Assembly (NCBI GenBank): GCA_965221205.1
Contig: OZ244870.1
Location: 2,790,001-2,854,000, forward strand
Length of the DNA stretch: 64,000 nucleotides
From: CBDFMG01 sp965221205 [NCBI: bacterium]
Lineage (GTDB): Bacteria; SM23-31
Direction of reading: 5' to 3'
Shown here: positions 8,671 to 18,702 of the stretch, one piece after another
How positions within the stretch are numbered: the stretch's first letter is position 1
Layout of the letters: each line of letters opens with the position of its first letter
The notes under the pieces: generated by a model
Told to the model about the DNA's origin: nothing
Databases searched by the model: none
Seen by the model: only the letters and a program-made list of their open reading frames with translations
Translations under genes and position numbers: made by a program

Positions 8671-10371
8671 TTAGTTGATACTACGCAGGATTGTAGGTTC
8701 TGAACCAGCTAATGTAATCACATCAGTTATTGTTGCTGACGTTTTCAATTTACTTGGATCAACATCAAATGTATCCGGACTTTTTTTGACAAGTTCATTT
8801 TTTTGAAAATATCGCGAAGAACCCATAAAAATTGAAACAAATTTTCTACCGGATTCAAGCCGTTTAATTTTTGATCTGCCTGGATCAATAGTGTCGCTGA
8901 TTGTAATTGTATTATCTTCAAAAAAAATTTTGCGAGTGCATTGTACTGAAGATTTTCCCGGTGCTTTAATCAATATTGCGGACACCATTATTTTGATCAG
9001 TCTGTTCAAAATAGAAAGAAACCCTGCCGTCATAGTGACAAGGCGGAACACCATAAAAAGAGGAGGATTTTGGCTTTTTTTTCTCATGTAATACAGATTA
9101 CCTGATACGGAAATCGTTGTATCAGTCACATTAATTTCCCTATCAAAATCTAACATTTGCGTTGTAATTGATTTGCCATTATCTAATTCTGCATATATAC
9201 CACAATTATCGTACAATAATCGCTTGTTGTGTCGATCAAATATTTTAACTACTCCGCCTTTACTAAGGCCTGCAACTAAGTAGAACCGTTCATCTTTCAT
9301 TATAGCCAGTTGGGAAATCGGATAATATTTCACCGTATTATTTGTATCAAAACAAGGCAGTACATAATCATCTCTTTCTTTTGTATTTGTATTGATAGAA
9401 TATTTATAAGCATGTGCGTAATTATCAATCAGAGGAATAAAATTATACAAATCTACTGTTGCTGGAGTAGAAATTGCACTATTGAGTATCGATGGTAACA
9501 TATGATTGAGAGTGACATTAGCCTGCATATTATCGGTAGATATCGATTCCAAACCAGCTGGAAAATATAGCTCTGCGTTTCTGCTGCCATATTCACCGCC
9601 TACAGACCGGTCAGGATGTATGAAATTCACATAAAATGAGACCGATTTTTCGACCATTCCCAGTACGGATTTATCACGTGTCCGGTTAAAATATCCTGCA
9701 AGATAAGATATGCCGAGACTTTCATAACCAGGATCAGCTCCCCCATACTCGGTAAACCAACCCTCCTTAGACTGCTTGCTCTTTATTTCTGCAACAATGC
9801 TTTTTGCTGAATCGAGAAGAGTAGGATTATCTAAAATAAATGAAGCGTTAGCAAGTGCAGCTGCCATACCCGCGCGGTGGTTTGATATAAATCCATGGCT
9901 CTCTTGATTTTGGACAATAAATAGCGCAGCTTTCTGGAAACTGCGGATCAACTTTTTCTTTATTGAGCCTGATAATTCATCTTTGAGCACCAAGTATGCT
10001 TCCGACAATGGATAGAGTGTAAACGCAGCAGTACCAGCACTGCATTCCCGAGGATACCATTGATCGAATGAACCGTTCCTATTTTGCAGATTTACCCAAA
10101 AATCCAAGGCTGCTTCAATCCAGGTTAATATGTTTTGATTTTTGAAATACTCATTCGAATCAAAATCGTTTGAATAAAGAATTGTGAGCGGGAATATTCC
10201 GCGTTGAAGATCAGCATTAGAAAAATCTTTTGATTGCCATGACCAATGCGCACGATCAAATGATCCATAAAGCGGTGAATACGGATCTCTGTTGAGATGT
10301 GATAAGAGAAGAGGTGCTGTTGCAATAAGGTATTGCTGGTATACGTGCGTGCGTTCTGATTTTGTGCTCAT
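8671..10371 (-). CDS. Putative alpha/alpha-toroid protein of the glycan operon, function unknown
   Basis: A 566-residue protein without signal peptide or membrane segment. Residues ~70-300 are helical with repeated aromatic/Gly-rich turns (LDFWVNLQNRNGSFDQWYP, AGMAAALANASF, KEGWFTEYGGADPGYESLG). This is typical of alpha/alpha-barrel folds seen in polysaccharide lyases, GH88-type hydrolases and uncharacterised glycan-cluster proteins. The C-terminal ~200 residues look beta-rich, as in heparinase/alginate-lyase-like sandwich domains. I do not recognise a specific family and see no certain catalytic residues. It is the last gene of a tight minus-strand operon, starting 3 bases after the asparagine-synthase-like gene ends. 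A role in trimming or modifying the exported glycan is an inference from that position. Confidence 0.6.
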   Translation of the reverse strand: MSTKSERTHVYQQYLIATAPLLLSHLNRDPYSPLYGSFDRAHWSWQSKDFSNADLQRGIFPLTILYSNDFDSNEYFKNQNILTWIEAALDFWVNLQNRNGSFDQWYPRECSAGTAAFTLYPLSEAYLVLKDELSGSIKKKLIRSFQKAALFIVQNQESHGFISNHRAGMAAALANASFILDNPTLLDSAKSIVAEIKSKQSKEGWFTEYGGADPGYESLGISYLAGYFNRTRDKSVLGMVEKSVSFYVNFIHPDRSVGGEYGSRNAELYFPAGLESISTDNMQANVTLNHMLPSILNSAISTPATVDLYNFIPLIDNYAHAYKYSINTNTKERDDYVLPCFDTNNTVKYYPISQLAIMKDERFYLVAGLSKGGVVKIFDRHNKRLLYDNCGIYAELDNGKSITTQMLDFDREINVTDTTISVSGNLYYMRKKSQNPPLFMVFRLVTMTAGFLSILNRLIKIMVSAILIKAPGKSSVQCTRKIFFEDNTITISDTIDPGRSKIKRLESGRKFVSIFMGSSRYFQKNELVKKSPDTFDVDPSKLKTSATITDVITLAGSEPTILRSIN

Positions 10372-10374
10372 TTA

Positions 10375-12264
10375 TTAATTAGGATTGTTTCCTTTACCAT
10401 CCAAAAACACTGAAAACCAGGATTCCATACAAAGTAATCCCCATAAAATCCTATCAAATTCACCATTTTGCTGCATAACATTCTGTACGACATCTTTTCG
10501 AAAAATGTTTCTGTTTAACGATGCTTTACTCAGGAGAGATCTTTCCAAAAATGGTTTTAGTTCCGACTGGAACCATTTTTTTAATGGTACTGGGAAGCCA
10601 AGCTTATCTGTTCTCCACAAAATTTCCTTTGGGAGTTTGCCGTCTACTGCTTTTCGTAGTATGTATTTGGTAATACCCCCTTTAAATTTTACACTTGATG
10701 GCATCGAAAAGGCAAGTTCTGCAATTCTCGTATCAAGAAACGGAACACGCGACTCAAGTGACCATGCCATACTCATCCTGTCTTCCACCTGCAGCAGTGT
10801 TGGAAGCCAAGCTTTCATCTCATAATACAGTATTTTATTGAGTAATTCAAAGTCAGGAACTTTATTGAATATTTCTCTGAATGTATCGAATGTAGAGTAG
10901 CCTCCGGCCATTTTATTTATTTCCGGGGAAACTAATTCAGAAATTCTTTCATTTCTTAGTACCAATCGAAAATAACGCGAATCAGGATTTCCAAAGAGAT
11001 TGTCATTCAGATAATATGACATTAATGGTTGATATGTTTTCAACTGAGATAAATTTGGCAGAAGGTCTGTTAATGACATGTGTAAGGAATTGTTGTTGTT
11101 GAATATCGACTGTTTTAAAGCCTGTTCAAGATAAATTATTAGATACCTTGTATACCCGCCAAGCAATTCATCAGAACCTTGTCCTCCCAAAACAACGGTG
11201 ACATTCTTTTTTGCAAGACCGGAAACGCAATATTGTGGGAATATTCCGGGTGCAGCAACAGGTTCGTCAAGGTGCCATATCAACTGGCTAAAAAGCTGCT
11301 CAAAATCCTGTGCCGTCGGATATGTTACCATATGATTTGTATTACAATGGCCTGATGTTATTTCTGCCCAGTCGTTGTCATCGTAAATCCCACCTTCAGT
11401 GAATCCTGCTGTGAATGTTGTAACCTTATTATTTAAAATGTTTGATGCTATCGATGTTATTGTACCGGTATCGATTCCTCCACTTAGATGTGCTCCAAGT
11501 GGTACATCGCTGCGGAGTTGTAACCGTACAGAGTCTTCTAACAAATAAGCTAATTCCACGGCAAATTCATCTTCGGTTCTCGCAAAATCGTAGTTTGCAG
11601 ATACATCCCAGTATTGCTGAATATAAGGATGACCATTTTTTAGCATAAGGCTATGTCCAGGAAGTAATTTGGAGATTCCCTTGAACAGGGTTTTCTCACC
11701 GAGAACATACTGCAAACTCAAGTAATCGTAGAGAGAAGTTACATCTAAGTCTGGACTGTTCTGTGTGTACTTTAGAATAGATTTGATTTCTGAAGCAAAG
11801 ATGAATTGTGAACTATTAAAAGTATAGTAAAGAGGTTTTATTCCAAAAGGATCGCGTGCAAGAAAGAGGCTCTTGCTTTTTTTGTCCCAAATAGCAAAGG
11901 CAAACATGCCATTCAAATGCTTAACACATTCAGCACCATAATCTTCATAAAGATGGACAATGACTTCGGTATCGCTTTTGGTTTTGAAAGAGTGACGATT
12001 CTTGAGACTATTATTTCTTAATTCAACATAATTATATATCTCACCGTTAAAAACAAGTACCAAAGAATCATCCTCATTGGTCATGGGTTGTTTGCCAGTT
12101 TCAAGATCGATGACACTTAATCTGCGCATTGCAAGGCCAATATCGTTCTGAATAAACAAACCGCAGTCATCAGGACCACGGTGTGCCATACTGTTTCTCA
12201 TATCAATCAGTCGCTCTCTATCCGGAGGAGAGTCCGCTGAGTAAATACCACAAATTCCGCACAT
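10375..12264 (-). CDS. asnB: Asparagine synthase-like amidotransferase (glutamine-hydrolysing)
   Basis: 629 residues. The N-terminal Ntn glutaminase domain starts with the catalytic Cys2 (MCGICG) and contains HRGPDD and NGEIYNY. The C-terminal synthetase domain starts near residue 250. Length and layout match the asnB-like amidotransferases of exopolysaccharide and exosortase clusters, which amidate sugar acids or related precursors, as well as true asparagine synthetases. One oddity: the ATP-pyrophosphatase loop, normally SGG.DSS, reads SGGIDTGT here, a Ser-to-Thr change plus loss of the next Ser. The second ATP motif (VVLGGQGSDELLGGY) is intact. It lies between the GT2 gene (4 bases upstream) and the toroid-like gene (3 bases downstream), supporting a role in glycan building rather than amino acid supply. 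Confidence 0.88.
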   Translation of the reverse strand: MCGICGIYSADSPPDRERLIDMRNSMAHRGPDDCGLFIQNDIGLAMRRLSVIDLETGKQPMTNEDDSLVLVFNGEIYNYVELRNNSLKNRHSFKTKSDTEVIVHLYEDYGAECVKHLNGMFAFAIWDKKSKSLFLARDPFGIKPLYYTFNSSQFIFASEIKSILKYTQNSPDLDVTSLYDYLSLQYVLGEKTLFKGISKLLPGHSLMLKNGHPYIQQYWDVSANYDFARTEDEFAVELAYLLEDSVRLQLRSDVPLGAHLSGGIDTGTITSIASNILNNKVTTFTAGFTEGGIYDDNDWAEITSGHCNTNHMVTYPTAQDFEQLFSQLIWHLDEPVAAPGIFPQYCVSGLAKKNVTVVLGGQGSDELLGGYTRYLIIYLEQALKQSIFNNNNSLHMSLTDLLPNLSQLKTYQPLMSYYLNDNLFGNPDSRYFRLVLRNERISELVSPEINKMAGGYSTFDTFREIFNKVPDFELLNKILYYEMKAWLPTLLQVEDRMSMAWSLESRVPFLDTRIAELAFSMPSSVKFKGGITKYILRKAVDGKLPKEILWRTDKLGFPVPLKKWFQSELKPFLERSLLSKASLNRNIFRKDVVQNVMQQNGEFDRILWGLLCMESWFSVFLDGKGNNPN

Positions 12265-12267
12265 AGC

Positions 12268-13005
12268 TCAACTCATTTTTCTATAAAATAGTTTCGTAAT
12301 CTGTTTCAAATGACTGATTGCCGTCGAAAATGTCCGCAGCTTGGATGTTCCGTATAGTCTGTCATACACAACAGTCGGATACTCTTTAATCCGATAATCC
12401 CGCAGCAAAGCATTGATAAGAAGTTGAGCAGTTGCTAGAAAATCATCCGCTTCCGGCATAATATATTCAAGAATCTTCCTTCTATATACTCTGAAACCGC
12501 TCGTAAATGTAAAGATGTCATTATGTTTTGATCCAAGCGAGAATTTATATAATTGAGCAACTCCCCTGCTTGTAATAAATCGATGCATAGGAAAATTCCA
12601 GTTACCATTCGGATGAAGAGGTGAAGCCGTAACAATATCATACTCATCTGTCAATTCATTGAGTATAGTCGGAATTTCCAATTGATCATAATTTGTATCA
12701 GCATCAATCGTCACAACTAATTCACCTTCTGCTGCACGTAATCCAGATTTTAATGCAGCCCCAAATCCACCATTTTTTTCACGCTTTACAATCTTTACGT
12801 CATTGTACGTTTCATACCGACTTTGTAGTAATAAGTGAGTATTATCTGAGCTCCCATCATCAACAAAAATAAAAAAGAGTGCATATTTTTTGTTATCAAT
12901 TAGCTGTTTGACACGCTCAAGCTTTTTAAATAATGTTGGTAACGTGTCTTCTTCGTTATAGCAAGGGATAACTATCGAAACCGATTGCTGGTCCATATTA
13001 TCCAA
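12268..13005 (-). CDS. Family 2 glycosyltransferase (dolichol-phosphate-mannose-synthase-like)
   Basis: 245 residues with the GT2 GT-A fold: VSIVIPCYNEEDTLPTLF (residues 8-25), FVDDGSSDNT (nucleotide-binding DD motif), KNGGFGAALKSGLRAA and the DADTNYD metal-binding DxD-like motif. No transmembrane segment is obvious, as in soluble polyprenyl-phosphate sugar synthases. It probably loads a sugar onto a lipid carrier used by the membrane transferase encoded upstream in the same operon. Its start overlaps the end of the 2-epimerase gene by 8 bases, so translation is likely coupled. The donor sugar cannot be read from the sequence. Confidence 0.85.
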   Translation of the reverse strand: MDNMDQQSVSIVIPCYNEEDTLPTLFKKLERVKQLIDNKKYALFFIFVDDGSSDNTHLLLQSRYETYNDVKIVKREKNGGFGAALKSGLRAAEGELVVTIDADTNYDQLEIPTILNELTDEYDIVTASPLHPNGNWNFPMHRFITSRGVAQLYKFSLGSKHNDIFTFTSGFRVYRRKILEYIMPEADDFLATAQLLINALLRDYRIKEYPTVVYDRLYGTSKLRTFSTAISHLKQITKLFYRKMS

Positions 13006-14053
13006 ATCTCTCTAATAAAATTTTAACAATCTTTTCCGCTGCGTGACCGTCACCAAAAATCTCATCCCGCGGTCCGGTAGGGTTATGATTTTTTATTGCA
13101 TCAATTATTTTATCTTTATCAGCGTCACATACCCGCTTCCAACCGTTTTCTATAAGTGATGGAACCCAGACAATATCTATTAAAGTAATTATCGGCTTTC
13201 CGAGCATATATGCTTCACGCCGTAATCCTCCACTGTCCGTCACTACTTTATCGGCCTTTGCCATTAAACGAATGGTATCTATATACCCAAGAGGCTCAAT
13301 CACTTCAATAGACTTCGCGGAGGTTAATGTATCATAAATGCCATATTCAATCATTTTGTTTTTTGTGCGCGGGTGAAGCGGAATTCTTATATTCGCTTCC
13401 GACTCTATTAGCGCCTCAATTATGCTCGTAAGTCTTTTTTTATCATCGGTATTTTCAGCTCTATGTATTGTTGCAAGTGTGTAGCCACTTTTCTCGATTG
13501 AAATATTAAATCGTTGAACGATATCATCGAGCGTGTCTTTTACTATATCTCCAACCAAAAAAACATTATCCTCATGATATCCTTCCTCCATTAATGAATC
13601 GTATGCTTCTTGAATGTGAGGAAATAGAACCTCTGAAACAACATCTGCAACTTTTCGGTTAATCTCCTCAGGATTATAGTGTACCCCTGATCTTAGCCCG
13701 GCTTCTACATGAGCAACTGGTATTTTTAGTTTAACCGAGGCAAGACCTGCGGCAGCGGTTGAATTAACATCACCATATACAAGCGTCACATCCGGTTTTT
13801 CCTCTATGAGCACTTCTTCAATAAAAGTCATCATAGTAGCAGTCTCATACCCCTGCCGGCCCTTAAGAATTTCATTGATGTAGTGGGGTTTCGCTATATC
13901 AAGCTCCTGAAAAAAAATCTGAGACATTGCGTAGTCATAGTGTTGTCCGGTATGAATGATTATCTCATCAACATTATGAGCTTTACATGCTTTGAATATT
14001 GAATATTCTTTTACGAAATTTGGTCGTGTACCAACAACAGATACGATCTTCAT
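12998..14053 (-). CDS. wecB: UDP-N-acetylglucosamine 2-epimerase (non-hydrolysing)
   Basis: A 351-residue GT-B-fold epimerase converting UDP-GlcNAc to UDP-ManNAc. Motifs include VVGTRPNFVK (residues 4-13), HTGQHYDYAMSQIFF, VYGDVNSTAAAGLA and HVEAGLRSG, followed by PEEINRK and TDSGGLRREAYMLGKP, the UDP-binding C-terminal motif. Length is slightly below the usual 370-380 residues but all landmark motifs are present. It supplies ManNAc-type sugar to the glycan assembled by this operon. The gene starts 5 bases after the membrane transferase gene ends and overlaps the GT2 gene. Confidence 0.9.
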   Translation of the reverse strand: MKIVSVVGTRPNFVKEYSIFKACKAHNVDEIIIHTGQHYDYAMSQIFFQELDIAKPHYINEILKGRQGYETATMMTFIEEVLIEEKPDVTLVYGDVNSTAAAGLASVKLKIPVAHVEAGLRSGVHYNPEEINRKVADVVSEVLFPHIQEAYDSLMEEGYHEDNVFLVGDIVKDTLDDIVQRFNISIEKSGYTLATIHRAENTDDKKRLTSIIEALIESEANIRIPLHPRTKNKMIEYGIYDTLTSAKSIEVIEPLGYIDTIRLMAKADKVVTDSGGLRREAYMLGKPIITLIDIVWVPSLIENGWKRVCDADKDKIIDAIKNHNPTGPRDEIFGDGHAAEKIVKILLERFG

Positions 14054-14058
14054 GAGTT

Positions 14059-15927
14059 CTATCCTTCGCTATCGTTTTCTTGTGACAATTGTCGAAACCA
14101 TTCTTTTTTCACTTTCAGAACAAATGCTCGGGAATTGGGTGGTTGCGGATAAGCATACACAATCTCAAACATGTTTTGGAAATTTTCCGGATTTTGCTGA
14201 AGGACTATAATCGTAACCTGTGAATCGGATCTGGTCATATCCAGAATCCAGTAATCTATTTCATATTTCACAATTAATTCTTGTAGATTTGTTAATACTT
14301 CATCTCGCATCGTTTCATTATACGTATATTCAAATTTGTGCCATACTTTTGAGTTGATGCCCTGTCTGTCAGAAATGATATAAAATTCCTTATCAAGGCG
14401 GGAGGCTATTCGCGCATCCTCAGGGGTATTATCTTTAACCCATCGAGCAGCTTCTACATATGCTTTTGCACTTGGTGAACTTTTTTCCGCAGCATGACTT
14501 TTGACAATTACCGGGTCAGATGTTTGAATACCAAGCGCAAAAACAACTCCCAAAAATATTACAGCTAAAATTCGAAACACTGGATCAAGGGAATCGGATG
14601 TTATTTTTCCCTGTAAAAATTCTTTAATCTGTGTCCAGCCAAATAGAATATAGTAGAGCGTAAACGGAATAAACGACATCCACCACCGTTCAGGGAATAG
14701 TACTCCGGCATAAAGTGTAATCCCAAGAAAAAATAGAACCGTTACAATATCATAAACCGTGCACTTTTTAATACTATGTACAATGAACCCATAATATCCC
14801 ACAATTATAAGAAAAATCTGGATTGGAATCCATTTTACTTCCCCTGAAGACGAAAATATCATTGGAGTTAAGAACTTCCAACCATATATCAAATTCCGGA
14901 TAGGTTTCCAAAAAACATTACCAATAAATCCTAATCCTTCTTCATGAGCACCTATACTTGAACCCTGTTCAGCACTTAAAACATTAAGTAAAGAATCAAA
15001 ATAACCAAGACTGCCGCTGAAATAATTTCGGATATTCCATGCAAGGAAAAGCAACATCAATGACAAAGCAGTTACACCCGCTTTTCGAAAATTTTTTCGA
15101 ATCAAAAAATAAAGAATAACTGCACCGAAAAGCCCCATTCCGATTGCCTTAACCTGATAAGTAAAATATGTTAAAAGCACAACTGCCCAAAACCATTTCC
15201 CAAGTGTTTTTTCTTCTTTGTCATACTGATAAACTGCTAAAAATGTCAAAACAAGAAATAAATAAAACGGCGCTTCTGTCATCACAACAGCGCTAAATTG
15301 AACTACCCAATAGTTCACTCCAATCGCAATAATAAACATTATTATCAGATATGAGCCAAGTTGATTTCGAAAAAGGAGATATAAGCAATAGATAAATCCA
15401 ATTGAAACAAATGCAAGAGTTGTATTAAATGCTGTCATTGAGAGACCAAACATCCAATATGCGGGAACAAGCAATATTGGTAATCCAAAACCATATAGAG
15501 TATGAGGCCGCATCGAAAACTCATTAAGCTCAACGAAACCTTGAAACGTTGCCAAAGATTTTGTAAGGACAATATACATTCCCGCATCACCCCCAAAGAA
15601 CCACTCTGTGTTTACAGCAAGAATATAGTATACTCCCACTGTCAAAAAAACAATGATTTTTAGTTGTTTATAATGAGGTTTACTTTCGGGGAATGTGCAA
15701 TGCATGAATGCAGCATATATAAAACAAACTGCAAAAATACTGTATACAGCTAATCTGACTATCTGAAGAGGAGACTGTTCCGGAAATAAATCCTGCCAAT
15801 AATAGAAAATTGTGATGAGTATTAAGCTACCAGAACAAATACCAGACCACACTGAAGGTAAACTTGTATGGTTGTTTTTTTTCTGAACAGAATGTTTTTT
15901 ACGAGACTTGCCTATTTTTTTTGTCAT
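14059..15927 (-). CDS. Polytopic GT39/ArnT-like glycosyltransferase
   Basis: A 622-residue membrane protein. A basic N-terminus (MTKKIGKSRKKHSVQKKN) is followed by about eleven to twelve hydrophobic segments between residues ~25 and ~480, then a soluble C-terminal domain of ~140 residues. An acidic loop after the third segment (EWFFGGDAGMYIV) resembles the first-periplasmic-loop aspartate of polyprenyl-phosphate-dependent GT-C enzymes such as protein O-mannosyltransferase and ArnT. It would transfer sugar from a lipid carrier, presumably made by the GT2 encoded two genes downstream, to a surface acceptor in the periplasm. It is the first gene of the operon; the AT-rich region 15928-16488 should hold the promoter. 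Confidence 0.75.
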   Translation of the reverse strand: MTKKIGKSRKKHSVQKKNNHTSLPSVWSGICSGSLILITIFYYWQDLFPEQSPLQIVRLAVYSIFAVCFIYAAFMHCTFPESKPHYKQLKIIVFLTVGVYYILAVNTEWFFGGDAGMYIVLTKSLATFQGFVELNEFSMRPHTLYGFGLPILLVPAYWMFGLSMTAFNTTLAFVSIGFIYCLYLLFRNQLGSYLIIMFIIAIGVNYWVVQFSAVVMTEAPFYLFLVLTFLAVYQYDKEEKTLGKWFWAVVLLTYFTYQVKAIGMGLFGAVILYFLIRKNFRKAGVTALSLMLLFLAWNIRNYFSGSLGYFDSLLNVLSAEQGSSIGAHEEGLGFIGNVFWKPIRNLIYGWKFLTPMIFSSSGEVKWIPIQIFLIIVGYYGFIVHSIKKCTVYDIVTVLFFLGITLYAGVLFPERWWMSFIPFTLYYILFGWTQIKEFLQGKITSDSLDPVFRILAVIFLGVVFALGIQTSDPVIVKSHAAEKSSPSAKAYVEAARWVKDNTPEDARIASRLDKEFYIISDRQGINSKVWHKFEYTYNETMRDEVLTNLQELIVKYEIDYWILDMTRSDSQVTIIVLQQNPENFQNMFEIVYAYPQPPNSRAFVLKVKKEWFRQLSQENDSEG

Positions 15928-16488
15928 CTCTGTATTGTGATTAGTCTGAAGAATATTATGAGCATCTCCCGCGCTATTATTCTGGATATCGTCATATTGC
16001 TAATATAAATTGAAAATTATCACGTTTGCCTGATTCACTAAGATTTTTCTGGTTCCAAACATTTAAGCCCATTGCACAATATTATGCAAATTTTAAGCCG
16101 TAATAAAAAAAAATTAAATTATATAGTACTAACTTATACTAATTATGTCAATTTATTTTTGTCCACTATCACTATATTCGTCATTGTATAAATTTTTGTT
16201 GTACATCACCTCATCACAATTCCTATAATTCATGCGTACAAAATGTGATGCAGATCAAATTCACTCATACAATTATATTCAAACATTGAAATTTTCAGAA
16301 AAATTGCTATACTTTGTTGAAAAGTATCCGATTGATGATATCAGTATCTTGCAACTGCATGGTAATATTGTATTAAAGCAATATGGCTTGCATAAATTGA
16401 ACGTCTACCTTATATTTTAATATTTTGTGTTTGTCACTCATAAATAATGTGTCATATTTTACCCAACATTTAAATTTACGGTGGTAGT
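15928..16488. other. AT-rich divergent intergenic region
   Basis: No convincing gene. It separates the minus-strand glycan operon from the plus-strand DUF4202 gene and presumably carries both promoters, but I could not single out reliable -35/-10 boxes. A 62-codon plus-strand frame at 16232-16420 has unbiased composition and no ribosome-binding site. Confidence 0.4.
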
Positions 16489-17079
16489 GTGGACATCCGA
16501 TACGAGAGTACGATTCTTGATATAGATAGAGCAAACAGTAACGATCCGAACAGTATTGAGTTAAACAACAAATCAATACCCAAGGAAATTGCATTTTCCA
16601 ATTGGCACACAGTATGGGTGAATAAACTTGACCCTGCAGCATCGGAAGAGCTGTTGATTGCTGCCAGAGGTATGCATATATGCCGCTGGACTATTCCGCG
16701 AGAAGATTTCCCCAAGAACCGATCAGGCTACCATAAATGGCGGAACAGTCTTAAAGTGTTTCACTCCGAAAAAGTTGCGGAAATCATGGCCAAAAATGGT
16801 TATGGTATCGGAGCAATAAAAAATGTACGTCGTCTCATTGCTAAGAAAGACCTCAGTAAAAACGATCCCCCATCTCAAATATTAGAAGATGCTCTTTGTC
16901 TTGTTTTTTTAGAGCACCAATTCGAATACTTAACGGGAAATGAAAGCGACGATACAATGATAAGGATTCTCCGACGTACATGGCAAAAAATGTCGAAAAA
17001 AGCGCAAGATATTGCTGGTAAATTAGACTATTCAGAACGGTGTACCAAGCTCCTTGAGCTTGCCCTTGCAACGAATTAA
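16489..17079 (+). CDS. DUF4202 family protein
   Basis: A 196-residue soluble protein with the conserved signature of DUF4202: DRANSNDPN near the N-terminus, ARGMHICRWTIPREDFP (residues ~63-79, an HI.RW.IPR motif), GYHKWRN, then QILEDALCLVFLEHQFEY and a C-terminal TWQKMSKKAQDIA. The family is widespread in bacteria and fungi and has been suggested to be HD-like from its conserved His/Glu/Asp residues, but no activity is established to my knowledge. The length is typical. The best start is the GTG at 16489. The gene stands alone between a glycan operon on the opposite strand and TPR pseudogenes. Confidence 0.8.
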   Translation: MDIRYESTILDIDRANSNDPNSIELNNKSIPKEIAFSNWHTVWVNKLDPAASEELLIAARGMHICRWTIPREDFPKNRSGYHKWRNSLKVFHSEKVAEIMAKNGYGIGAIKNVRRLIAKKDLSKNDPPSQILEDALCLVFLEHQFEYLTGNESDDTMIRILRRTWQKMSKKAQDIAGKLDYSERCTKLLELALATN

Positions 17080-17149
17080 TTTAACAGCAGCATAGAATAT
17101 TCAGATGAGTTTAGAATTATGAATAATTCGAGTTAAAACGTAGTATGGT

Positions 17150-18134
17150 GTGTGGAAGATGACAATAATGAGAATGTGTATTTTGATTTTTTTATTCTGG
17201 GCCGGAAATGTTTTTTCTCAAACCAACATTGATAGCTTAGTAAGCCTTCTGCCTCAATCTAACAATCGTGTTAGACTAGTCATTTTGAATCAAATCGGGG
17301 CAGAGGAGTGGGGTATTTCAGCGGTCGGGCATACCTCTGATTAGAGAATTATGATAGAGCACTTGATTTCCTGCAACGGGCAGTTGATATCGCTCGTGAA
17401 AACAATGAACTCGGCGGCGTAAGCGAAAGTCTTGGCTATATCAGGAATGTCTATCTCGATTTAGAGCAGCATGATCGTGCTTTAGGTTATTTCCGAGAAG
17501 CGCTGCAAATTGCTGAAGATCTGGAAAAGAAATATTTTGAAACCAATGCCAACACTTTTCTCAGCTTTTATTACATTGCAATTGATGATTTATCTACGGC
17601 AACACAATATGTTTATAGAGCGTTAAATCTTGCTCTTGAAAACGAAATTCCAGTTGATATTATTGCTGCTTATGAATCTCTTTTCTTTCTTTATGCAGAA
17701 CTTGGTGATTATGAGAAAGTATTCGAATACTATGATCTTTTTGATGCTATAAGTGACAGCACAGCTGATGAGGCAATGAGCGGTGGTCAAATTGCTGCTT
17801 TGGAAGCTCGGCATAAATTAGAGCAAAAAAATAGTGAAATCCGATCAGAAATGCGTCGATTGTTAGCCTGTTTCTCATACTGATATTAGCTGTTGTAATC
17901 TTCAACCGGTACCGGATCAAAACAAGCGCCCATAATAAACTCCAAAAAGCACTTGATAAGATCAAGGTACTGAGTTGCCTTCTACCAATCTGCTCAGAAT
18001 GCAAGAAAATCAGGGACAACAAAGGATACTGGGAACAGGTTGAGGTCTACATTCAGCAGCATTCACATGCGGAGTTTACCCACGGCCTTTGCCCGCATGT
18101 CTTGGCAAATATCAGGTTGAAATTAATAAGTTAA
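17150..18134 (+). pseudogene. Exported TPR sensor-type protein pseudogene with C-terminal CKKIR motif domain
   Basis: Begins with a signal peptide (ILIFLFWAGNVFSQ) and NIDSLVSLL. After a frameshift near 17340 it continues with tetratricopeptide repeats (ENYDRALDFLQRAVDIAREN, QHDRALGYFREALQIAEDL, LSTATQYVYRALNLALEN, LGDYEKVFEYYDLF). A second frameshift near 17865 leads to a transmembrane helix (SLFLILILAVVIF) and then KIKVLSCLLPICSECKKIRD, KGYWEQVEVYIQ and AEFTHGLCP. That last block is the short Cys-containing domain found at the end of many bacterial sensory proteins (LLPICA.CKKIRDD.GYW..IE.YI). The intact protein would be about 325 residues, membrane-anchored with a periplasmic TPR domain, probably signalling to an unknown partner. 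Confidence 0.8.
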
Positions 18135-18258
18135 AGGAGCGGGAAAAAAGGACAATCTTTATATATAACTCTATTTTGGTTGACACACTATGATTGAACG
18201 AGTTTTTTTATTTTTATGTAACGCATACAGTTGTATAATTTTTCCGAAAGGAATGTGA

Positions 18259-18702
18259 ATGAGTTTTCGTGTAATGTATGCACAAATTATTGAAGTACTC
18301 TTCCGGATAATTCTCCCTACACAAGCAAGCTTTTCCCAGACCGGAACCGAAGATATTCTTACCAGACTGTCATAAACAGACGGCTCAGACCGGCTTGACC
18401 TTACTAAGAAATTGGAATTCGAAGATTGGAGTGATTTCCGCGATAGAGCACACGACTTTCTGGAAGAATCTTTCCTTATTGCTGAAGAACTGAACAACAC
18501 CGAAGCAAGAAATCACACTTCTTTGGCAACGTGCACGCAATATAGAATATTCCGGAAATTTAAATACAGCCCAATCATATTATGAAGAAGCATTGAATTT
18601 ATCCCACTCAATTTCAGACAACAGATTGATTGTGCTTTCAATTCATTATTATGGTGGTTATTTAGTATGCATTCGAAAGCAGAAATCGCTCATAACCTTT
18701 GT
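18259..18702 (+). pseudogene. Second TPR protein remnant
   Basis: A start with a ribosome-binding site (GAAAGGAATG) opens a signal-like N-terminus ending ASFSQTG. An in-frame TAA then falls inside LTRLS-stop-TDGSDRLDL, probably from a GAA codon. The reading continues with KKLEFEDWSDFRDRAHDFLE and ESFLIAEELNNTEA. A frameshift near 18505 leads to LLWQRARNIEYSGNLN and TAQSYYEEALNLSHSIS, which are TPR-like helices. The 3' end is missing: the reading fades near 18700. It follows the first TPR pseudogene in the same orientation and may be its degenerate tandem relative. Confidence 0.65.

Noticed and set aside
16232-16420. 62-codon plus-strand frame before DUF4202
   Set aside because: Composition follows base content, no start signal and no recognisable motif.
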